DNA from: Codonopsis lanceolata
Lineage: Eukaryota; Streptophyta; Magnoliopsida; Asterales; Campanulaceae
Direction: 5' to 3'
Assembly: GCA_013146195.2 (NCBI GenBank)
Contig: CM028382.1
Location: forward strand, 58,579,027-58,643,026
Length of the DNA stretch: 64,000 bases
Position numbers and translations under genes: made by a program. This document shows positions 23,201 to 35,815 of the stretch, in pieces. The first letter of the stretch is position 1. Each line of letters begins with the position of its first letter. The notes below the pieces were generated by a model that was given only the letters and a program-made list of their open reading frames with translations, made no database searches and was not told where the DNA came from.

Positions 23201-24723
23201 GGAATAATACTATCTGGTCGATGTACATACGACATCGACGTTCACAGCTTTATCTTGCGGAGCTACATGGCGGACACAGCATTTATATCCTATCCTCTTA
23301 TATGTGGATTTCTTCTAGCATTTGTGAAGACAAAGTGCTATCATGAATATGTAAACTAAATGCCTATATATATACTTGTTCTTGATCGCTTGACTTCCGT
23401 GATAGGCCTGTGAATTGTATGATAAGTATATACGCAGATATACATACTCCTACTTGATTTCCCCCTGATTACCTGCATATGTATATATATGTAGATATAC
23501 ATACTCTTACTTGATTTACCCTGATTGTCTTCGTATGTATATAATTGTAGATATGCATATCCTTACAGGATAAACTTCCATGAATGAATTGCTTGGTACA
23601 TAAATGAATTTACATACCACACTTGATAATCCTATGAGGGACTTGGTATATGTATATTTATAAATATGCATACTTCTATTTAATCATTCTATGAGAGGCT
23701 TGGGATGTCCTACGAATAGATATACATCCATAATCATGATTATTCTTGTGCCTTGCTTCGACTTGTTTATTTGTTTGTGAGCGAGAATTCTCACCCCGAT
23801 TCATCTTGGTAGTGTAGTCCGGTAAAGGACCGGTTTTCATTCGAACAACCCGATTCTTGGGTCTTTCGCCGTAAAATGATATCTTTTCCTCTTATGGCAA
23901 TATTCAATTTATGTCATATTGTTTAGTAGTAACGTACTGGGTCATTATGACTCATCCCGTACTTTGTTTCTAGTTGCAGTTCAGGAGTCGTTTTGAGGAT
24001 GCATAGTACATGACCGTAGCAGACCACAGTTGATCGATAGCTCGAGCCTAGTACGTGTGTTCGTGATTGGAACAGTCAATAATTCCGAGTAGTAACTTGT
24101 GGACTCCTATCTCATCTAGTACCCTTGATTTGTATATCATAATTTTCTATTCTTGTGAGCTCGTTGTATTGTAAGGTTATTTAGACTTTACAGTCGGGTA
24201 GAATACTTGGGTTTTGATTTGGTTCTCCTTGGGCCGACGTGTTGTGTTGTTGCTCCTAGTCTTGGTTTTTATATTCAGTTGTCTCCCAGGCACGCAGTAG
24301 CTTTGGGCTTTTCTCTATCCTAGTTATTATTATTATTGTTGGTTAACCCCGGTATGCTTTAGCCGTGGGTAAGTGTTTTATCAGGTTGGGTTCTTGTTGA
24401 AACGCACAGGTGCCGATGGTTGGTCCGGCGTGCAATGTTGCACACGCGAGTTTCTTTTTCTTTCCTTCTTGAGATTTAAGTCTCCCTTGGCATCTTTGAC
24501 CTTGGTTTCGAGCTTCATAGCTCGGGACTACTTTTCTTTATCATTTCCGCATCTCCGAAATTTTGAAATACGTATTTTAGTACTACTTCTTGTTCTTGTC
24601 TAGAGCTTGTTAGCTTGACTGTCCGACTCGCACTATTATTTTATAAGTGCTTGTCCTCTTCTTGCCTTGTTCTTGCGACGTGACCTTGGGATTCCGTTCC
24701 GGAATCCGGGTTGGGTCGTCACA
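20247..24723 (+). repeat. Long LTR, family B, copy 1 (4477 bp)
   Basis: Runs from TGTAAGACCCCGA to ..gggtcgtcaca, directly followed by a PBS. It matches 26299-30725 and 51206-55690 closely over its length. Inside are paired GC dyads (20928-20962 and 21020-21056), a palindrome acgaatc-atga-gattcgt (23093-23110), a cttgtcttgc-type minisatellite (about 22938-23074) and a terminal ggattcc..ggaatcc hairpin (24699-24717). Open frames in it recur in every copy because the LTR is repeated, and they encode nothing recognised. Confidence 0.92.
22938..23074. repeat. Minisatellite in LTR B copy 1
   Basis: Repeats of tgtcttgcttgtcttac-like units. The number and order of units differ from the homologous tracts at about 28929-29068 and 53888-54020. 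Confidence 0.85.
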
Positions 24724-24725
24724 GT

Positions 24726-24737
24726 TGGTATCAGAGC
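24726..24737 (+). other. Primer-binding site of element B1
   Basis: tggtatcagagc exactly matches the complement of the initiator-Met tRNA 3' end used by plant gypsy elements. It lies two bases after the LTR end at 24723. Confidence 0.95.
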
Positions 24738-26285
24738 TTTTGTTAGCTATAAGCCAGGATAGGATCCATGGCCTAGATTGGGTGTTGTGCGTCGTCGAGT
24801 ATTTTCCGTTGAGCGTTCTGATTTGTGCCTTATCGGCATGTTCTCTTGTGCAGATATAGGACTTGGATTACTAAGTTCTGTTGGTCTAGATTTCCGTAAA
24901 TGCAAGTTTGTGCTTAAGAGCATCATATTTTTCCTGTATTGCCTTTAAGTTGCAGTTATACCACGAGTATGATGTTACCTTGTGGAACTATCATTTCTTG
25001 CCCGTATGGGTTAGCTGATAAACTCAGGTTGTCGATTTCAATAGTGATCGCCGCGGTGTTGCTAATGCCTTTGATCGTTATTATACGTTTCTTGAACGAG
25101 GTGGCTAAGCCTCCCGTAATGCGTGTTGTATTCCAAAATCGCTATACAGATATATATAGACATGATAATACTTGACCATGAGTCCCTGTATTGTTGGTAT
25201 TATAGAATTGAATATTCTTTCCTGATAACTACTTTCCTGGTATAGAGAGGACTACTCCGATAGAGGGAATATTGTCCCGACTCCATAACGAGACTTGGTG
25301 AGTAACCGACAGGTGACCCCGTGAATTCTAATTTGAATTGGTTGTCAACCCGTACACTGCTTGACCCATAGTGGTTGAAGTCTTCTAGTTAGTAACCATT
25401 TGCTACCTAGGGATGCATAAATTATTGTGTTTACTTGTTGCTAAGTCTAATACGTTAATAAGAGTATTAGCGTAGTGTAACATGCTTTATCTATCATAAA
25501 TAGATTATTAAGGGTATGAATATTCCATACTTGGTATACCTGCATAATAGATTAATATGCTATGTACATGATATTGATTGCCATGCCTGTATGTGAATTA
25601 TATTATATGTGCATGAGACCTCGATGAAGGATGCTATTGTGTGATTTGCAACCCCCTCGCATCCTAAACGACGAAAGCTTTTGAAGTCACTTCAGAGGGC
25701 CCCTGACTTGATTATCAAGAGGTCTTCGTCGGAGAACTAGAATGGTATTATATGATATAGGAATTGACCGAACCCGTTACCAGATGGAATAAATTGAAAG
25801 TGGTATCTTGTTTTGCTTGTGCAAATATGTGCAACATGTATATTGAAATTATGCCATGAATGAAAAAGAACTTGAGACTTGATCAAATGAGTTACCGTTC
25901 TACTTGATTTTAGTGTAAGGGCGTTGGACCCTAGAGATTCGTGTCGTGACCGGGATAATTTTATTAGCCCGGAAAACTCCTTGTTGGGATGTTTGTTAAT
26001 TCGGCGCAACTATTGCACATGCTTAAGAATTACTTGATTAGTTGATAAAGAGGAATTTTCACCTCAATGTCCACGTTTGTTGGAACTTCGTAAGCCTTGA
26101 TAATGTCCTTGAACCCCGTCAAGAGTCAAGATGACTCGACTTTGGAATTGATTGGAGAGGATATTTAAGTATTTCTTTCCCTCGTGTTTTGGGGCACACT
26201 AAGGTGGTTTTCCTTGACATCATTTGTAAGCTATAGTTTGAACTTTGGTGATTGTAGGATTGTGAATTCGTGGACGAATTCTTTT

Positions 26286-26298
26286 AAGGTGGTGAGGA
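26286..26298 (+). other. Polypurine tract of element B1
   Basis: aaggtggtgagga immediately precedes the TGTAAG of the second LTR, preceded by ttcgtggacgaattc. This is the classic 3' junction of plant Tekay/Del elements. Confidence 0.92.
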
Positions 26299-29200
26299 TG
26301 TAAGACCCCGAACCTTCGTGTAATTGACTTTATTGCTTTGCGTGTCGTTCAACCGTAACCTCGCTTATTTGACTTGAGGTAAGAACCTTGATTTATACAG
26401 GAAAGCTATATAAGAGCCAATATATTAGTTCCATGTATTCCATAGACCTTAACTAGTTAAAGTTACAAGTTAAAAGTGCCAGTTCTTGACTCGGTTTACT
26501 CGGTGTTTCCTCGCGTAGTTCTTTCGTGAGACCTCGATTTTGCTCCTAATCATTCCTCCACTTGTCTTGAGAGTTATTGAGTCTCATAAGGCCTTGGTAC
26601 ACAAGTTTTATGCTTGTTTGTTGAATCGCCAGTTCGACCGTGTTGATTTTGGCCTTAGCGTTTCCCCTCGTTGCTCGTATTGCCTCTATTTCGTCGTACG
26701 AAGTGTTCGATGAATTCTTGGCTTTATATTCAGATCTTAGCCATGTTTAAACAAGTCTTTTCATGCCCAAGTCATCTTTGTTTGATTGGTGTTTGTTGGT
26801 AGTTTGATTCTTTGATCATTCGTCGCGTGAGTGGTGCCTTGTTCTATCTTGTTCCGGTTGTTGTTCGGGTGTGTTTCCGACTTGTTTTGAGTAGGGTTAG
26901 ACCTTAGAATGGTTGCCCAAAAGTTTGGGATCATTTAGGACTAGTTTAGATCAAGTTTTAGAGTTACGGAATGGCCTCATGAACTTGGGAGTAGCCTCGA
27001 GAATGAGAATGCGGCGGCATGGGAGAGGGTGAGGCGCCCGCCTCACCCGCTGTGGAAGTGCATTTACGGGATTTCTTTCCCTGTTTTGATTTTTTGAGTG
27101 AAAAACCTATACTACCCCCACTTTAAACCCTCCCTTTGCCTTGTCACACGGCTAGGAAGGGCAGGATGGTCATCCCTCACCCTTATTGATCCAATTCCTC
27201 CCTCTTCCTCCCTCATTTTCACCATTCAACCGTGAGTTTAGAGAGAGAGAGAGGAGCTTCCATGGGAGATTTGCCGATTCCATGGGAGTTCAGGCCGCCA
27301 TCGGATTGTCGAGCCGTGACCGCCATCGCGAAGCCCTCGCCGAGTAGAGTCTTTCCCTCGGTTTGTCTTCCACATCCTAGAAGTTTGTGGCTCGATTGAG
27401 GTTACGTTGCTTAAGCCCTAGTTTCTCTCTCTACAAGTATCTTGATGATAGATTGATAGAAACTTGTTCCTTGTGATTTATTGTTATTATACATGTCAAA
27501 ATGATATGTTTCCATGAATATCGATAGATTTTGGTTAGGGTTGAAACCGAATGGGTTTATTGTGTATATTGGAATTCTTATAATTTAAGATTGAGGGTTG
27601 TTGGGTTAGAAACCGGATAAATTGTAAATCGAAATTATGCCTCGAAATAGAAATTTGGAACTTTGTAGTTTGACCCAAATGAAGTCAATTAATTATAAAA
27701 TTGGTTATTTGAATCTTAGGATAAATTCCTATATCTCCTTGTGTTCATTGAATCTCAATTGCGAAGCGATGAGAATTGCTCGGGTGAGACTAAATTGTTA
27801 ATAAGATTGATTCTTGGTTTAGGACTCTAATTGAGTCTCTTGAATGATGATTGAGTGCGAGACTATCGCTAACCCTTGGGTGGTTTATGTGTGAATTGAG
27901 AATGCGTAACTCGAATGACAGACATTTTGAATGGGTTCAATTATGAACTAGAACCAATAATACTATTGGACTCTTAATGAAGTCCCAAGATTGGTAGGAA
28001 TGTAATATGTGACTTTACTTGGGAACCTTGTTACCCTCCTTGGAAAATCCGGGATTTCTTCGTGACCATTCTTCCTTAGGGAGGATATTCGAACCGTGTA
28101 TGCCTTAGTAACCTCTATGATTAACATCTTGAGTTGTCGTTAAGATGACTGAACAGTCATCCAAGTCATGTGTGTGGTGATGGATTTATGAAATACCATA
28201 ATATGGTTAATTGATGAATCTTGAGTAGTCTTTAGTCTCCTGTTCTTCAAGAAGTGCATGCTTGATCTTTAGTTCTTAAGGGAACCTCGAGGGGATTTTA
28301 TTATGTTATATATATATCTTATGATTCTATAGAACTGAGCTTGATGAGATTGGTTTGTGAATGATGCATGAACTTCTATGTCTACTTGAGATTTGACCTT
28401 TAAGCACATTGTGTGTCTTATCGTCACAATTATCTTCCTATTGAGTATCAACGTGTCGTAATTTATGATTCTAGTAACAAATGGAATTTCGAACTTGAAT
28501 TTGATCTAAACTCAGTTGGACAATAGTCAACTTAGGTTTCCGCCTTCTATACTTGACTTAGTAAATTTGAACTAAGGTTCCTAAGTGGAACGAGAAATTA
28601 ACCCTGCCTTAAATAAGAACCTAGAAAGGAGTCTTGGAACACATATAGTGTTCAAACTCTATTTGACTGGAATTATAGAAATGACTCGACGGAGTCGATG
28701 CTAGTGAGTCATTTAACTATACCGACTCCACGATCAACCCCTACAACGCTTGAAATCCGTTTAACTAGAATACTAGTTTCGGGATTCTTAATTTAATTCA
28801 TGCTCATGCTTGATTTCTAGTTGTAAAAGAATAACATGCCCACCTGACTTGAATGAGACCACTATTACTGTGCTCGTCCTTGCTTGATTTCTTAAATAAG
28901 TAAATATTACTTGTTTTCCCCGACAAGTCCAGCTGTCTTGTCTTGCTTGTCTTACCTGTCTTGTCTTGCTTGTCTTACCTGTCTTGTCTTGCCTGTCTTG
29001 CCTTGCTTGCCTGTCTTGCCTGTCTTGCCTGGCTTGCACTGCTACTGCCTGCCTTGCCTTGCCTTCCACAGTTGACAATTCGTCTTCACTGCTACGAATC
29101 ATGAGATTCGTGATAGTGATGGGTCCGAACAAACGGCAAACCCTCCATTCTTGATCACTTTGGAGAAGAGTACCTTGTGTAACCATTATGGGCGCTTGGA

Positions 29201-30725
29201 ATAATACTATCTCGGTCGATGTACCATCTCGCACATCTACAACACGTTCCTTTATCTTGCAGGAGCTACATGGCAGCACCAGATTTATATCCTATCCTCT
29301 TATATGTGGATTTCTTCTAGCAATTGTGAAGACAAAGTGCTATCATGAATATGTAAACTAAATGCCTATATATATACTTGTTCTTGATCGCTTGACTTCC
29401 GTGATAGGCCTGTGAATTGTATGATAAGTATATACGCAGATATACATACTCCTACTTGATTTCCCCCTGATTACCTGCATATGTATATATATGTAGATAT
29501 ACATACTCTTACTTGATTTACCCTGATTGTCTTCGTATGTATATAATTGTAGATATGCATATCCTTACAGGATAAAACTTCCATGAATGAATTGCTTGGT
29601 ACATAAATGAATTTACATACCACACTTGATAATCCTATGAGGGACTTGGTATATGAATATTTATAAATATGCATACTTCTATTTAATCATTCTATGAGAG
29701 GCTTGGGATGTCCTACGAATAGATATACATCCATAATCATGATTATTCTTGTGCCTTGCTTCCTGACCTGTTTGACTGTTTGTGAACAGGGAATTCACCC
29801 TGATTCATCTTGGTAGTCTGGTAAAGGACCGGTTTTCATTCAGTACAACCCGACTTACTGGGTCTTCGTCGTAAAATGATATCTTTTCCTCTTATGGCAA
29901 TATTCAATTTATGTCATATTGTTTAGTAGTAACGTACTGGGTCATTATGACTCATCCCGTACTTTGTTTCTAGTTGCAGTTCAGGAGTCGTTTTGAGGAT
30001 GCATAGTACATGACCGTAGCAGACCACAGTTGATCGATAGCTCGAGCCTAGTACGTGTGTTCGTGATTGGAACAGTCAATAATTCCGAGTAGTAACTTGT
30101 GGACTCCTATCTCATCTAGTACCCTTGATTTGTATATCATAATTTTCTATTCTTGTGAGCTCGTTGTATTGTAAGGTTATTTAGACTTTACAGTCGGGTA
30201 GAATACTTGGGTTTTGATTTGGTTCTCCTTGGGCCGACGTGTTGTGTTGTTGCTCCTAGTCTTGGTTTTTATATTCAGTTGTCTCCCAGGCACGCAGTAG
30301 CTTTGGGTTTTTCTCTATCCTAGTTATTATTATTATTGTTGGTTAACCCCGGTATGCTTTAGCCGTGGGTAAGTGTTTTATCGGGTTGGGTTCTTGTTGA
30401 AACGCCTACCTGTGCCATGGTTGGTCAGCGTCGCAATGTTAAGGCACGCGAGTTTCTTTTTCTTTCCTTCTTGAGATTTAAGTCTCCCTTGGCATCTTTG
30501 ACCTTGGTTTCGAGCTTCATAGCTCGGGACTACTTTTCTTTTTCATTTCCGCATCTCCGAAATTTTGAAATACGTATTTTAGTACTACTTCTTGTTCTTG
30601 TCTAGAGCTTGTTAGCTTGACTGTCCGACTCGCACTATTATTTTATAAGTGCTTGTCCTCTTCTTGCCTTGCCTTGTTGGGATTGACCTTGGGATTCCTC
30701 AGAATCCCGGTCGGGTCGTAAATCA
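26299..30725 (+). repeat. Long LTR, family B, copy 2 (3' LTR of B1)
   Basis: Homologous to 20247-24723 along its length, but lacking about 75 bp that include the first GC dyad pair (near 26960-26980), and with a rearranged end reading gggtcgtaaatcaca. It shares variants with the LTR at 51206 that copy 1 lacks (for example around 29780-29870). The flank after it is another LTR tail, not the gypsy ORF on the left of copy 1, and no 5-bp target duplication is visible. The exact right end is uncertain by a few bases. Confidence 0.88.
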
Positions 30726-30730
30726 CAACA

Positions 30731-30959
30731 AGCATGTGTTAATTGTAGGAGTAGTTGTTGGGTTCCGGCTGTAACGTCGCCGATGACTTGTTTATTTTAA
30801 GTTGTTTTTCCGGCCAAGTGTAGCCGAGTTATTGTTCGTATGCGATGTTGTGCCACATGAGTTTTTCAATCCTACTTGTGCATGCTTATGTTATTGATTA
30901 TTTGGACGGCGCGACTCGGGATCTCGCATTGGGGTCCGGGTCCGGGTCGGGTCGTCACG
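30731..30959 (+). repeat. 3' tail of a related LTR (family G)
   Basis: The gtcgccgatgacttg block and the ..gggtcgtcacg end match the layout of the end of the LTR at 42135 (45500-45819). It abuts the CACTA coding sequence at 30960, so an LTR element inserted into the CACTA ORF. The target duplication cannot be read because the other side is not in place. Confidence 0.7.
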
Positions 30960-31613
30960 AAACCCCAAATCAGACACTATCTTGTTCGCTTCATAATAAG
31001 ATTTAGACAAGGCAACATCCCCTATTTCTTCAAGTACCTCATGAAATAAGTCTAGAGCCATTGTGCATGATTTGTTCGACCAACCACCAAGTACTTTTAA
31101 GTGCAAAAGTCGAGTAAGGAATGAAAGTGAAGTGAACTTTTTGCTACCCCTAAATAAAGGTCATTGCCCTTCTTCTAGCATCTTATAAATTTTTGCCGTC
31201 TCATCATCTATTGTTTATGTGTTTGATTCCAAAGTTTGTCCTTCATTCAAACTGTCTCTCACAATTGGAACTCTGGTTGGAACTCCAATGGCATCATGTA
31301 TCATGCCAACAATGTCATCTCCCACATCATAATTGCTTCGGAGATCTTCGTTTCGACCTCCATCGCCAAGAGAGGAAATATCAAAATTATGTTGAAATGA
31401 CCATGGAAAGTAATTTTCCATAAAACCATTCACGATAAGATCATCCCTGATTGTATCTCTTGTTTTATAAAAACGACCATAACACCTTGAACATGGACAC
31501 TTTTTACATCCATTTGACCCCACGTCCGAATATATCAACTCTATAAATTTTTCAACACCATCCCTAAATTGTGGTAATGTCCTGTCTCTTAAATGCATCC
31601 AGCTTGTATCCAT
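30960..31613 (-). pseudogene. CACTA transposase-associated domain, truncated
   Basis: Starts at Met 31613 (MDTSWMHLRDRTLPQFRDGV), directly after a typical acceptor (ttttcag, then attaaca before the ATG). It continues with VEKFIELIY, CKKCPCSRC, RDTIRDDLIVNGFM and W..HNFD, the pattern of the transposase-associated domain (PF13963). Further on come ETAKIYKMLEEG, SKK..SLSFLTRL, HLKVLGGWSNKSC and PLSKSYYEAKK-like sequence (here ALSKSYYEANKIVSDLG). Two in-frame stops (near 31213 and 31160) and an LTR at 30959 break it. The catalytic part is absent. Confidence 0.88.
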
Positions 31614-31789
31614 TGTTAATCTGAAAACAATAAAAAGGAAAAACGAATACTTAATCAGACTTGTTATAAGAAAATAAATTATTTGAAGCCTTGGAGAAGG
31701 CAAGGTGTCTTGACAAAGTGGTTATTGATATATGACTACTAGAAAAATTCAAGTATTTTCATTTGTTTTCTGAAGTTTTGGATATTAAG

Positions 31790-31880
31790 CGCTGATGGTA
31801 TGGCACAGTGTGTTTGCTTGGTTGATGCATTGGGCAATCGTACAATGCGACCCTACCTCTTTGCTGCTGTTAAAGTTCAG
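31790..31880 (+). pseudogene. pfkB-type carbohydrate kinase exon, captured fragment
   Basis: The plus-strand frame reads (A)DGMAQCVCLVDALGNRTM then RPYLFAAVKVQ, and stops at a donor (cag|gtgcc) at 31880. An acceptor-like AG precedes it at 31788-31789. The QCVCLVDALGNRTMRP pattern is the one recalled for plant pfkB/ribokinase-family proteins, which phosphorylate sugars or nucleosides. Only this one exon is visible; neighbouring exons with the ATP-binding and GAGD motifs were not found. It lies inside the CACTA leader, antisense to the transposase, and keeps intron edges, so it was copied as DNA. It is not expected to make protein. Confidence 0.7.
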
Positions 31881-32489
31881 GTGCCTTCTACTTTTATCCT
31901 ATCTAAGCTGAATCATTTACGATTCTTCTAAGCTGAATCATGAGGAAAGTGCACTGCCTAATCGCATTTAATCTTAGCAGCTACATCGTGAATGTGGTTA
32001 TCTGCTTTGCTAGCTGTTATCTATCCATTGTTTTAGATAGATATGTTAAAAGCCAAATCAATGCAAATTTCGTTAGAAGTTCTTGTTGTTTTGGGAAAGT
32101 GTGAAGTTTTTATTTGGGTTTTTGTTATCGCTCTACTGACCCAAACTAGGTCTATTTGAGATGAACTAATATTAGATCAAAGAATGAGAATTGAATCCGA
32201 AGATCTTGTCTCTTTCTTTGGTTTTGGAGAACAGTATACTGCTGAGCAATTATAAGAACCTAATAGATGAGCAGGGGGTGAAGATACACTGAGAAAACCT
32301 AATAGAAACCCCATTTGACGGATGGTCCATCATTACAGCATATTGCATATTAGTAGCCTGCAAAAAAGCTAGACCTTAATAGGAGACTAACATTTTTTTT
32401 GGGGTGCTAAACCAAATGATTAATTGAATCAAGACCGGATCAACTTTTAGAATACCTAATGCTTGAATACCTTGAATACCACAATTTCG

Positions 32490-32564
<75 letters not shown>

Positions 32565-35500
32565 ATTTTTGATACATAATAATAATGAAATAAGCAAAGA
32601 GAAAGAGAAGCGGGCCTTCTTATTTTTTTAAAGTCAAAGACAATATATTGAAAAAATATAATAATGTAAAAGGTTGATAAGAAATCGACAAATGAACAAA
32701 TAACCCAAGGCAATACATAAGACCAGAACAGCCTTCTAATATTTCATAAATCTGAAACAGTGATTCCCCATATAGCACCCATGGCAAAAGACAATAAGGA
32801 AGCCAAATAAGCAAACCCTATTTAGTAGATGAATAGGCAGTACTAATCTCTAAAATTCCTAGAATACCAGCCTTCTAAATTCTCCATATCACTGAAAAAC
32901 TAATACACATCCATATAATCTGATTATTTTAGTCACCAGCACTGGACAGAAGACAATAACCCCATAAGCCTTGCCCCTTAGTTCTACAAACTGCTGCATT
33001 CTACAAAATATGACTTAGTTATAAGTGTGACAATGACTTTCTGAGCGTGACCTGAATGCATATTCTTTAATTGACTGTAAAGTAGGAAACAGAAGATAAA
33101 TTAGACAAATTTGGAATCAATTTATGAAGGGACGCAAGATTTCAGTAATAACTCTCATGAAAGGTTTTAGGGGCGTTTGGTAGCCTGAATGGCATCATTA
33201 ACCACTTGTTTGGGTTTTAAACACATTTTTTTTACTCATCTCTTACTTGAATCCTAATTTGATGATATCTAATATGTAACTAAATCAGGAAGTAGATGCA
33301 AGAACCAGCTAATTGGTCTAACAAGTGACCAAGTCAGGAATTGGGACTTATACTTGGTTGTAATTTTGTTAGTGGCTCTACTTCACACTCACATCTCCAT
33401 GTAATATCTCTCCTGAGTCAATAAGGTGGCAAAGCAGTCGACTAATGTGACTATAGCTAGGTTGAATGTGACCCTTCCTCAAAGAATCGCATGTTATCTG
33501 AATTAATATCGAGAGGTAGCTCCATGTTATGCACAGATTTTATCCTGTTTGCGATGTTGACAGAAACCTTCGAAGATAATTATGACAGAGCAACTGCAAC
33601 ATACATAAATACAGCGAAAGAAATATTTTTTTTATTTTTAGATTGATCATAAGCAATTTGAGCTCAAAATACAAGTGAAAGCATGGTATAAGCCGAGTTC
33701 TTAATTATGTCAAATTCAGCATCTGAAAGAGGACATCGAAGATTGTTGAGAAACCGCAGTGTGCGGCAGCAGTTCCTTTTCCATTTTCTCGTGTTGTACC
33801 TTGATCTTGTGTTTATAATACTCTGATATTTCTTGATATCAAGTTCATATTTTACGTGATGTACACATCCATTAGCTCAAAAGGAACCTTGGCTGAATTT
33901 CAAAAATATTTTCTTAAGTGGGATCTGCATGGTTTGGTCCATACTACAAATATCAACTGAAATTAATATCTTGTATTAGTTTAGGAAAGTGCTTACCTCG
34001 TTGCTTGAACTTTTCTCGTTATATAAATATACTAAAATTAGTGTTTGGTAGCAGCATCCCTTGTAAGATTTGTTCTCATTCATCAAATTTTCCACTTTCT
34101 ATTTTTCTTTTTATGTTTATTATCAGGTGGTCCATTTGGAATAATCTGTCTCTCTTTCTCTTTTTCTTTCAATAAAGCTCATATTTATAAATTTCAACGC
34201 TTGTTTGGTCTTTCTCATTCCTAGGCAAGGTTCATACGCATATTCATATTGGACAGGAAACCAATTCTCAAGTCGAGTAGCATCCTTTCTATAAGAAACA
34301 GTTCACTAATTCACAGGGTCATAAAGTTTCTTGAGATGGAGCATCGATCATTCACTGTCCTAGCTTTCTTTACTGATCTAACACAAACGCATCATCATGT
34401 TTTGAGCCGAGTGTTGACTTGAAATAGTACTCTCTCTTCGTTTCTCCATATGGCACTAGTATAAAAATGAAAGTAAAACAAGTATGCGTATTTGGATAAT
34501 TTTTCCTTAAGCTGACGGGTGTCTCAAAATTAGGTCTGTGGCGGCCAAGAAAATTATTTGTGTAGATGATGAAAAATAGGTGCAACCATTGCAATACTTT
34601 TAAGCAAAAATTTCTTCTGATAATAAATAATCAGGTCAATACATGAGTCATCAAAAATACCAGGTTATCCCAGTGGTTTGGAAGCTAAATAATAAAGACG
34701 GTTAAACAACCAATTTCAAAACCATATAACTGAAAAAATTCAGTCCCAAATTCTTAATACTACTGTTGATTTCTCTTATCCAAAGTCAGTAGGGTATAAT
34801 GAATCCCTTTTTTTTATAGTTTTCCAAGGTATTCCCAGGCTGGGAAGGACCACAAGATTGGTCGTCCTCGGCTTATACGTAGAATGAATCTGTCAAGGGA
34901 GAGCTAAGCCTACTAGATGAATTCTAAGACAGTTGGTTCAACTGCACCTGCTCTTTTCTTTTTCTTTTTAAAAATATCTCGACAACCCGATTCTTTCCTA
35001 TGGATGAAACCAGACCATTTATTTTCTCTGTTTTTATTATTTTAAAGATCGAGAATGGGTTATACGTAGATGACAGTTATAAACGACGAGAACTATCAAG
35101 AAAATATCAAGAAACAGAAAAGTACCATAAAATTAATAGAAAGATTCTGAATCCCCCTTATAGACAAACTTAATATCTAAAGAAATGGATTATGTATTTG
35201 CCATAACAGTTCACATGGTAAGGAGTAATTAATCAGATGTTTATCATAAGTTTTGTCATATCCAAACTTAATTATGACTGCAATTATATAAAGATGACAG
35301 ACATAAATGACAGCAAAAGAACAGATTATATATTTCTCAATAAAATTCAATTCTTACATTTGAAAATCACTCAATAAGAATATCATGTCATTTACACTTT
35401 GATTTACCATTATCAAGCCCCAAACACAAAAATCACACTCGAAAAAGGAAAGCATTTTAAGGAAAGGAACAGTTCAAAAAGTTAATGCAGGAAGAACAAG

Positions 35501-35815
35501 GCCCTAGTTTTTGAATTTCTTCTCAATGTGACCATAAACAAGAATTCAAGAACTAATCCAAAATGCACTGTAAACACTCAAAAAAAGGCACCAGTGCTTC
35601 ATCGATCCCTCACGTCTCGATCAACCAACGTTTTTCTAGCATATATAGTAAGTAGCTTACACTCGTAAATATGTGTATACAGTGGGACCTGTGGATTATT
35701 CTTTGTAATGTCATCCAAATCAAAGTTCATAGTACATGAAGAAAAATAGTGCCCTAATATTTAACAGTTGTATAACACTATAGCACACAACACAAATACA
35801 AACATATGACAAAGA
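31881..35815. other. CACTA leader interior, no further gene identified
   Basis: AT-rich sequence with (CT)n(TA)n at 32491-32559. A stretch at 33715-33810 (reading SASERGHRRLLRNRSVRQQF on the plus strand) looks exon-like but matches no family I recognise. No CACTA subterminal repeats were seen before about 36300. Confidence 0.5.
32491..32559. repeat. Compound (CT)n(TA)n microsatellite
   Basis: A CT run to 32521 followed directly by a TA run to 32559. Confidence 0.97.

Larger units (their letters stand above)
24724..26298 (+). mobile_element. Coding-free internal region of element B1 (whole element 20247-about 30725)
   Basis: Between PBS and PPT there are only about 1575 bp. No gag, protease, RT, RNase H or integrase motif is seen in any frame. 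A second copy (49655-51205) has the same content, so the deletion is a family trait. The part with cctcgcatcct, aagcttttgaa and aggaattgaccgaacc (25660-25790) resembles 47820-47950 in the gypsy element at 42135. It looks like a non-autonomous LARD-type derivative of a Tekay-like element that depends on proteins from elsewhere. Confidence 0.85.

Noticed and set aside
28788..29279. 163-residue protein rich in RQARQDRQDKTG
   Set aside because: It is the translation of the LTR minisatellite on the opposite strand. The frame is not kept in the other two LTR copies.
31734..31752. Left CACTA terminus (gactactagaaaaattc) giving a complete 4.75-kb element to 36488
   Set aside because: The end matches 11 of 13 bases but lacks the first C, has no subterminal repeats, and its flank (tat) does not match the triplet agt at the other end. 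It would also leave the transposase ORF outside the element.
32376..32713. Overlapping minus-strand proteins with IYIYIY and RERERE tracts
   Set aside because: They are translations of the (CT)n(TA)n microsatellite.
33715..33810. Second captured exon in the CACTA leader
   Set aside because: The arginine-rich frame is short, has no convincing splice sites and matches no recognised family.
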